The notes beneath the pieces are model-generated. The model saw nothing but the letters and a program-made list of their open reading frames with translations. It was not told the DNA's origin and ran no database searches. Source: Chloroflexota bacterium (GTDB lineage Bacteria > Chloroflexota > UBA6077 > JACQUR01). From it: a stretch of 8,982 nucleotides of DNA. The stretch spans positions 1 to 8,982 of the forward strand of contig JACQUR010000117.1 of assembly GCA_016210245.1 (NCBI GenBank). Reading direction: 5' to 3'. The position numbers and the translations under genes were made by a program. Of this stretch, positions 4,815-8,982 are shown one piece after another. The stretch's first letter is position 1. Each line of letters begins with the position of its first letter.

Positions 4815-6566
4815 ATGGCTACGGTTGCCGAGAACTTGATCGACACCATCGCCGACTGGGGGGTGCAGGTGGTCTTTGGCCTGCCGGGCGATGGTATCAA
4901 TGGCCTCATGGAGGCGCTGCGCAAGCGCCGCCACCGGATCCGCTTCATCCAGGTGCGCCACGAGGAGGCAGCCGCCTTTATGGCCACCGCCTATGCCAAG
5001 TACACCGGCCGCCTGGGTGTGTGCCTGGCCACCTCCGGGCCGGGCGCCATTCACCTGCTCAACGGGCTGTACGACGCGAAGATGGACGGCGCGCCCGTGC
5101 TGGCGCTCACGGGCATGACCTACCACGACCTGATCGGCACGCGCTACCAGCAGGACGTGGATACCCAGGCGCTGTTCCGCGACGTCAGCCTGTATGACGA
5201 GCGGGTCATGGGCCCAGCCCACGTGGAGAACGTGGCCCACCTGGCCTGCCGTACCGCCCTCGCCCGCCGTGGTGTGGCCCACCTCACCATCCCGGTCGAC
5301 GTCCAGGAGTGGGATGCGGGCGACCACCGCTCCGGACGGAACGTGCCTGGCCACACCAGCGATATCTTCGCCCGCGCGGCCGGCGTCCCGCGCGAGGAGG
5401 ACCTGCAGCAGGCGGCCGACCTCCTCAACCGCGGCCGGAAGGTGGCCATCCTGGTCGGCCAGGGCGCGCTGGGCGCGGGCGACGAGGTGGAGGAGGCGGC
5501 GCGGCTCCTGGGCGCGCCGGTGGTGAAGGCGCTGCTGGGCAAGGCGGTGGTGCCCGACGAGAGCCCCTACTGCGTGGGCGGCCTCGGGCTGCTCGGCACC
5601 GCGCCCGCCCAGAGCGCGATGGAGCAGTGCGACACCCTGCTCATCGTCGGCTCCTCCTTCCCGTACCTCGAGTACCTGCCCAGGCCCGGCCAGGCCCACG
5701 CCGTCCAGGTCGACCTCGACCCCGCTCGCATCGGCCTGCGCTACCCGGTCGAGGTGGGCCTGGTGGGCGACGCGCGCAGCACCCTGCACCTGCTGCTGCC
5801 CCGCCTGAAGGAGAAGACCAGCCGGGGCTTCCTGGAGCGCGCCCAGGCGGGCATGCGCGACTGGTGGGAGACGATGGACGACCAGGCCACGCGCGCTGGC
5901 ACACCCATCAAGCCTCAGGTGGTCGCCTGGGAGCTGGGCAAGCTGCTGCGCGACGACGCCATCGTCTCGACCGATAGCGGGACCATCACCACCTGGATTG
6001 CCCGCCACTGGAAGCTGCGGCGGGGCCAGATGTTCTCCCTGGCCGGCAACCTGGCCACCATGGCCTGCGGGCTGCCCTACGCCATCGCCGCCCAGCTTGC
6101 CTATCCCGACCGCCAGTGTATCGCCTTTGTGGGCGACGGCGCCTTCTCGATGCTGATGGCGGAGTTCGCCACCGCGGTGAAGTACGCGCTGCCCATCAAG
6201 GTGGTGGTCATCAAGAACAACACTCTGGGCCAGATCAAGTGGGAGCAGATGGTCTTCCTGGGCAACCCGGAGTACGGGGTGGAGCTGCAGCCGATCGACT
6301 TCGCCCGGTTCGCCGAGGCCTGCGGCGGCGCAGGCGAGTACGTGGACGACCCCGGGCAGGTGCGTCCCGCCCTCGAGCGGCTGCTGGCCACGGACGGCCC
6401 GGCTCTGCTGGCGGCCGAGGTGGACCCCTTCGAGCCGCCCATGCCGGCCAGGATCAAGTTCGAGCAGGCCCGCAAGTTCGCCCAGGCGCTGGCCGCCGGC
6501 CAGCCCAACCGCGAGCGCATCGCCCTGACCATCTTCAGAGACAAGCTGGACGAGTTGATGAGATAG
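4815..6566 (+). CDS. TPP-dependent enzyme, pyruvate oxidase (PoxB)-like
   Basis: A 583-aa cytoplasmic thiamine-pyrophosphate enzyme of the acetolactate synthase/pyruvate oxidase superfamily; PoxB of E. coli is 572 aa. It has the three usual domains. The pyrimidine-binding N-domain, about 1-170, has VRHEEAAAF, with Glu50 as the cofactor-activating residue, and LATSGPGAIHLLNGLYDA. The middle domain, about 190-340, has FPYLEYLPRPGQAHAVQVDLDPARIG, which resembles the FAD-binding region of pyruvate oxidases more than acetolactate synthase. The TPP/Mg domain, about 365-540, has GDGAFSM (440-446) and NN at 468-469. A basic/amphipathic tail (FEQARKFAQAL to the end) resembles the membrane-binding tail of PoxB. 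Expected chemistry is decarboxylation of pyruvate or another 2-oxoacid, with electrons passed to quinone or oxygen; the substrate is not proven. The strong RBS fixes the start. The SDR 232 bp downstream and the enolase scrap between them suggest a former metabolic cluster. Alternative: another 2-oxoacid decarboxylase or synthase. Confidence 0.85.
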   Translation: MATVAENLIDTIADWGVQVVFGLPGDGINGLMEALRKRRHRIRFIQVRHEEAAAFMATAYAKYTGRLGVCLATSGPGAIHLLNGLYDAKMDGAPVLALTGMTYHDLIGTRYQQDVDTQALFRDVSLYDERVMGPAHVENVAHLACRTALARRGVAHLTIPVDVQEWDAGDHRSGRNVPGHTSDIFARAAGVPREEDLQQAADLLNRGRKVAILVGQGALGAGDEVEEAARLLGAPVVKALLGKAVVPDESPYCVGGLGLLGTAPAQSAMEQCDTLLIVGSSFPYLEYLPRPGQAHAVQVDLDPARIGLRYPVEVGLVGDARSTLHLLLPRLKEKTSRGFLERAQAGMRDWWETMDDQATRAGTPIKPQVVAWELGKLLRDDAIVSTDSGTITTWIARHWKLRRGQMFSLAGNLATMACGLPYAIAAQLAYPDRQCIAFVGDGAFSMLMAEFATAVKYALPIKVVVIKNNTLGQIKWEQMVFLGNPEYGVELQPIDFARFAEACGGAGEYVDDPGQVRPALERLLATDGPALLAAEVDPFEPPMPARIKFEQARKFAQALAAGQPNRERIALTIFRDKLDELMR

Positions 6567-6567
6567 G

Positions 6568-6631
6568 GGTTGGAGGTTGGAGGTTGAAGGTTGGATCCAA
6601 CCTCCAACCTCCAACCTCCAACCTCCAACCC
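6568..6631. repeat. heptanucleotide (GGTTGGA/CCAACCT) inverted repeat hairpin
   Basis: Roughly four copies of GGTTGGA are followed directly by about five copies of its complement. Arms 6568-6595 and 6596-6623 pair over 28 bp with one mismatch (A6587 against C6604), centred on TTGGATCCAA with no spacer. The right array continues to 6631. It begins two bases after the TPP enzyme stop. GG-runs on the plus strand could also form a two-layer quadruplex. It may end transcription of the TPP gene, though no T-tract is present. Confidence 0.75.
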
Positions 6632-6632
6632 A

Positions 6633-6779
6633 TCGGAGTACTTCCACGATCACGTGCGCATCGAGCGGATGCTTTTCGATGGCGCGCCCGAGCCCGTGGG
6701 TGGCTGCCTGCACCCCGACCCGTCGCGGCCCGGGCTGGGGCTGGAGTTGAAGCGCCGGGATGCGGTCCGCTGGAGGCAT
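6633..6779 (+). pseudogene. C-terminal remnant of an enolase-superfamily protein
   Basis: The frame from 6633 reads SEYFHDHVRIERMLFDG, then a stretch with PDPSRPGLGLELKRRDA. From family knowledge this is the C-terminal end of mandelate racemase/muconate lactonizing enzyme-like proteins, which usually finish with a pattern close to HDHVRIE-MLFDG, PD-SRPGLGLELK and a final DA-R. Only about 49 codons remain of an expected 350-400, and there is no start codon or RBS. The homology begins at the right edge of the heptamer repeat, so the upstream part was probably lost by a deletion ending there. The frame runs on without its own stop into the SDR gene. No function is expected. Confidence 0.65.
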
Positions 6780-6797
6780 GATACTGGAGGCATGATA
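6770..6797 (+). repeat. 14-bp tandem duplication containing the SDR ribosome binding site
   Basis: CTGGAGGCATGATA occurs twice in direct succession, at 6770-6783 and 6784-6797, just before ATG 6799. Each copy contains GGAGG. The second lies 8 nt from the start and is the likely working site; the first lies 22 nt away. The duplication looks recent because the copies are identical. Confidence 0.8.
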
Positions 6798-6798
6798 G

Positions 6799-7794
6799 AT
6801 GAACGCATCAGCGAGACCCGAGGTCGTGGTCGTCACCGGCGCCGGTGCTGGCCTCGGACGAGCCATTGTCCGTCGCTTCGCCAGAGACGGCGCCCGCCTG
6901 GGTCTCCTGGCCCGCGGGCGAGACCGCCTGGAGGCGGCGCGACAGGAGGTGGAGCAAGCGGGCGGCCAGGCCCTGGTCCTGCCGACCGATGTCGCCAACA
7001 CCGATCAGGTGGAAGCAGCCGCGGCCCGGGTGGAGGAGACCTTTGGCCCCATCGACATCTGGATCAACGACGCTATGGTCTCTGTCTTCTCCCCGGTCCA
7101 CGAGATGACCGCCGACGAGTACCGGCGAGTCACGGAAGTCACCTACCTGGGCTATGTCCACGGCACGCTCGCGGCCCTCCGACGGATGCGGCCCCGCGAC
7201 AGGGGCGTGATCGTCCAGGTTGGCTCGGCGCTCGCCTACCGCAGCATCCCACTCCAGTCGGCCTACTGCGCGGCCAAGCACGCCGTCGTTGGCTTCACCG
7301 ACTCCCTGCGCTGCGAGCTGCTCCACGACGGCAGCCACGTGCGGCTGACCGTGGTCCACATGCCAGCGCTCAACACGCCCCAGTTCAACTGGGTCAAGAG
7401 CCGCCTGCCCCGCAAGCCCCAGCCGGTCCCGCCGATCTTCGAGCCCGAGGTGGGCGCCGAGGCGGTCTACTGGGCCGCCCACCACGACCGACGAGAGTTG
7501 CTGGTGGGCTGGCCAACGGTTCTGGCCTACTGGGGCAACAAGTTCGCGGCTGGGCTGCTGGACCGCTACCTAGCCCACAGCGGCTACGACGCGCAGCAAT
7601 ACGACGGGCGCGACGACCCCAACCGGGCCGACAACCTCTGGGAATCCGTCCCCGGCCCGTACGAGGCGCATGGCGACTTCGACGCGCGGGCTCACTGCAC
7701 CAGTTCCCAGCTCTGGGTGGCCACCCACCGCCCCATGGTCGCCGCCGCCAGCCTCAGCTTCCTCGCCCTGCTCTACGTCGCGCTGCGGCGCTGA
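6799..7794 (+). CDS. short-chain dehydrogenase/reductase with C-terminal membrane anchor
   Basis: A 331-aa SDR oxidoreductase. The Rossmann motif TGAGAGLG is at residues 13-20; an Arg at the end of the second strand (LLARGRDRL) suggests NADP(H). PTDVAN marks the adenine-binding Asp. Catalytic Ser143 (GSALAY) and Tyr156/Lys160 (YCAAK) are correctly spaced. The usual NNAG motif is NDAM, and the fourth catalytic residue, normally Asn in the helix before GSALAY, appears to be Thr115 (EVTYLGYVHG). Residues about 240-305 form a long C-terminal extension, ending in a hydrophobic stretch (about 312-329) and two Arg, a likely membrane anchor. Classical SDRs have about 250 aa, so this is an extended form. 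I recall this subfamily from actinobacteria and Chloroflexi without a defined substrate. The RBS sits in a duplicated 14-mer. It lies downstream of the TPP enzyme and convergent with the coiled-coil gene. Confidence 0.85.
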   Translation: MNASARPEVVVVTGAGAGLGRAIVRRFARDGARLGLLARGRDRLEAARQEVEQAGGQALVLPTDVANTDQVEAAAARVEETFGPIDIWINDAMVSVFSPVHEMTADEYRRVTEVTYLGYVHGTLAALRRMRPRDRGVIVQVGSALAYRSIPLQSAYCAAKHAVVGFTDSLRCELLHDGSHVRLTVVHMPALNTPQFNWVKSRLPRKPQPVPPIFEPEVGAEAVYWAAHHDRRELLVGWPTVLAYWGNKFAAGLLDRYLAHSGYDAQQYDGRDDPNRADNLWESVPGPYEAHGDFDARAHCTSSQLWVATHRPMVAAASLSFLALLYVALRR

Positions 7795-7876
7795 GCCAAC
7801 TGGCAGGATAGGTCCGGGTGAATGCCGCTGCTTCCAAATCGTGCGAGCAGCCGTTGGGCTAGTGGCCTGTTCCTTC

Positions 7877-7922
7877 TGAACAGAGGGGCGAAGGTGGAGC
7901 TCCACCTTCGCCCCTCTGTTCA
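7877..7922. terminator. 46-bp perfect palindrome between convergent genes, probable bidirectional transcript end
   Basis: Two 23-bp arms (7877-7899 and 7900-7922) are perfectly complementary with no spacer, centred on GGAGCTCC. It lies 82 bp after the SDR stop and 4 bp after the stop of the minus-strand coiled-coil gene, so either transcript would fold it into a very stable hairpin. Neither strand has a following T-run, so it is not a canonical Rho-independent terminator. It may be a dispersed palindromic repeat that serves as a transcript end. Confidence 0.6.
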
Positions 7923-7926
7923 TGGG

Positions 7927-8979
7927 TCATGAAGCTCCAGGCGCCTGGGACGACGAAGGTCCCGGTGGTGGCGCCCAGGCATCCAGGGCCGCCTCCCAGC
8001 CGGCGACAACTCCATCCAGGAGGAGCACCGCGCGCTCCTCCTCGACGCGGCGAAGGGCCCCCTCGGTGACCTTCTCGCCGGCCACGCCCGGCAGGGCACG
8101 CCGCCCCGCCTGACGGAGCGCGCCGGCGCGGCTCGCTGCTCGGTCCACATCGTGGCGATCGACGGTTGTCGAGACCTCCACCACCAGCCACACCTCTCCG
8201 CGCTCTGGAACTGAGCGTGGCAGCCCCTGGAGGATCAGGTCTGCCTGGAGCAGGTCGCTCATGACCTGTGGCGACAAGGTATCTTCATGCGCGTCGGCCA
8301 CCGCGTCTCGGCCAGGGACGCGCAGCCGCCGCAGGAGCGGGCCGAAGTAGGCGTGCGCCCGCTCGCGGTAGCGCCGCTCCAGGTTCTCACCCCGAACCTC
8401 GGCTCTGAAGTCAACGAACTCCTGATGGAGGTGCTGCAGAGCCTGGGTCAGTTGGTCGACGCGGGCGGTCAACTGCTCGAGGCGGACGGTCAAGTCGTCG
8501 ACGCGGGCAGTCAACTGCTCGAGGCGGACGGTCAAGTCGTCGACGCGGGCAGTCAACTGCTCGAGGCGGACGGTCAAGTCGTCGACGCGGGCAGTCAACT
8601 GGTCGACGCGGGCAGTCAACTGGTCGACGCGGGCAGTCAACTGGTCGACGCGGACGGTCAACTGGTCGACCCGCGCGGTGAGCGCCGCCAACTGCTGCTC
8701 GGTGCGGGTCTGGGCCTGAGCCAGTTGGTCGACGCGGGCGGTGAGCGCCACCAACTGCTGCTCGGTGCGGGTCTGGGCCTGAGCCAGTTGGTCGACCCGC
8801 GCGGTGAGCGCCGCCAACTGCTGCTCGGTGCGGGTCTGGGCCTCGGCTAGTTGAACGACGAGGGTTGGGAGCCGGACTACCTCGTCGGAGAGCATGCGGC
8901 GGCGCAGCTCGTCCCGCCACTCCGGGTGCTGGTCGAGGATGCGCAGCAGGTCCTGAAAGTCATCAATGGTAAAGTCCAT
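7927..8979 (-). CDS. coiled-coil protein with PD-(D/E)XK nuclease-like C-terminus
   Basis: A 350-aa cytoplasmic protein; the start at 8979 is 3 bp from the window edge, so its RBS is not visible. Residues 1-38 form a conserved-looking head (MDFTIDDFQDLLRILDQHPEWRD, split here as a helix). Residues about 40-188 are a pure heptad coiled coil: three 21-residue repeats (AQTRTEQQLAALTARVDQL) and then many 7- and 14-residue repeats (LTARVDQ, LTVRLEQ). The C-terminal domain, about 190-335, has YFGPLLRRLRV, ADLILQG (Asp247) and WLVVEVS (Glu268), followed by a helix DVDRAASRAGALR. That layout matches PD-(D/E)XK-like folds in Chloroflexi families, but Ser270 stands where the catalytic Lys would be. Such proteins often occur in several copies per genome with differing coil lengths; their role is unknown. 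It is convergent with the SDR. Confidence 0.8.
   Translation of the reverse strand: MDFTIDDFQDLLRILDQHPEWRDELRRRMLSDEVVRLPTLVVQLAEAQTRTEQQLAALTARVDQLAQAQTRTEQQLVALTARVDQLAQAQTRTEQQLAALTARVDQLTVRVDQLTARVDQLTARVDQLTARVDDLTVRLEQLTARVDDLTVRLEQLTARVDDLTVRLEQLTARVDQLTQALQHLHQEFVDFRAEVRGENLERRYRERAHAYFGPLLRRLRVPGRDAVADAHEDTLSPQVMSDLLQADLILQGLPRSVPERGEVWLVVEVSTTVDRHDVDRAASRAGALRQAGRRALPGVAGEKVTEGALRRVEEERAVLLLDGVVAGWEAALDAWAPPPGPSSSQAPGAS
8455..8853 (-). repeat. 21-bp (one heptad) tandem array with 42- and 63-bp higher-order units
   Basis: GTCGAC or CTCGAG markers recur on a strict 21-bp register at 8455, 8476, 8497, 8518, 8539, 8560, 8581, 8602, 8623, 8644, 8665, 8728 and 8791. From 8476 to 8580 the unit is 42 bp (14 residues), from 8581 to 8664 it is 21 bp, and from 8665 on it is 63 bp (21 residues). 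Near-identical copies show recent expansion by slippage or unequal crossing-over. All lie inside the coiled-coil gene and keep its frame. Confidence 0.85.
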
Positions 8980-8982
8980 GAG

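Noticed and set aside
4572..7001. 809-codon open frame on the minus strand
   Set aside because: It is antisense to the TPP enzyme, the repeat and the SDR start. Its translation is low-complexity Gly/Ala/His/Arg text with no domain, as expected opposite GC-rich genes.
7795..7876. Possible small gene after the SDR
   Set aside because: No frame with a start, RBS and coding character; nothing recognised.
8287..8850. Plus-strand 187-codon frame rich in QLVDAGS repeats
   Set aside because: A 21-bp array without stops is open in several frames on both strands. Only the minus-strand frame gives heptads with proper a/d hydrophobic residues and continues into non-repeat domains.
8455..8853. CRISPR array
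   Set aside because: The periodicity is 21/42/63 bp of near-identical coding sequence with no unique spacers and no cas genes.
1..8982. A complete defence, secretion or mobile system
   Set aside because: The genes do not form a known or coherent module. The only mobile gene is decayed, and the nuclease-like protein has no partner in view.

Overview
The window is GC-rich bacterial DNA, most likely from a Chloroflexi (Chloroflexota) genome of the Roseiflexus/Kouleothrix/Chloroflexus sort. This is judged from protein style only: a variable-length coiled-coil protein with a nuclease-like C-terminus, a Thr/Pro-rich surface protein, a PMT_2-type membrane protein, and many dispersed palindromes and short heptamer repeats. 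No rRNA, tRNA, CRISPR array or phage module is visible. I do not see a clear new multi-gene system. The unusual content is in the repeats and gene remnants.

Layout, left to right. (1) 126-1577 (+): a secreted or membrane-anchored S41 (C-terminal-processing-type) peptidase with a PDZ domain. It keeps the catalytic Ser but has Asn where CtpA enzymes have the catalytic Lys. (2) 1614-2324 (-): a decayed transposase with an intact ribosome binding site and N-terminal helix-turn-helix, then a frameshift, a stop codon and an apparent internal deletion. (3) 2601-3131 (+): a small Pro/Thr/Ala-rich probable lipoprotein behind a perfect TATAAT box and a 12-bp perfect 5'-leader hairpin. (4) 3233-4642 (+): a multi-pass GT-C/PMT_2-type glycosyltransferase whose coding sequence contains two different palindromic repeats read in frame. 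(5) 4815-6566 (+): a thiamine-pyrophosphate enzyme of the pyruvate oxidase/acetolactate synthase superfamily. (6) 6633-6779 (+): a C-terminal scrap of an enolase-superfamily (mandelate racemase/muconate lactonizing) protein abutting a heptamer-repeat hairpin. (7) 6799-7794 (+): a short-chain dehydrogenase with a C-terminal membrane anchor. (8) 7927-8979 (-): a coiled-coil protein with a PD-(D/E)XK-like C-terminus, convergent with gene 7.

Functional links are loose. The TPP enzyme, the enolase remnant and the SDR lie in one orientation and look like what is left of a small metabolic cluster that lost most of its middle gene. The other genes look independent.

The main cross-cutting observation is that almost every intergenic gap carries a different palindrome or heptanucleotide tandem repeat: 63-90, 1576-1589, 2464-2572, 3130-3204, 4660-4728, 6568-6631 and 7877-7922. 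Two more palindromes lie inside the glycosyltransferase gene, at 3272-3292 and 3972-4014. This suggests a genome heavily colonised by small non-autonomous repeats.
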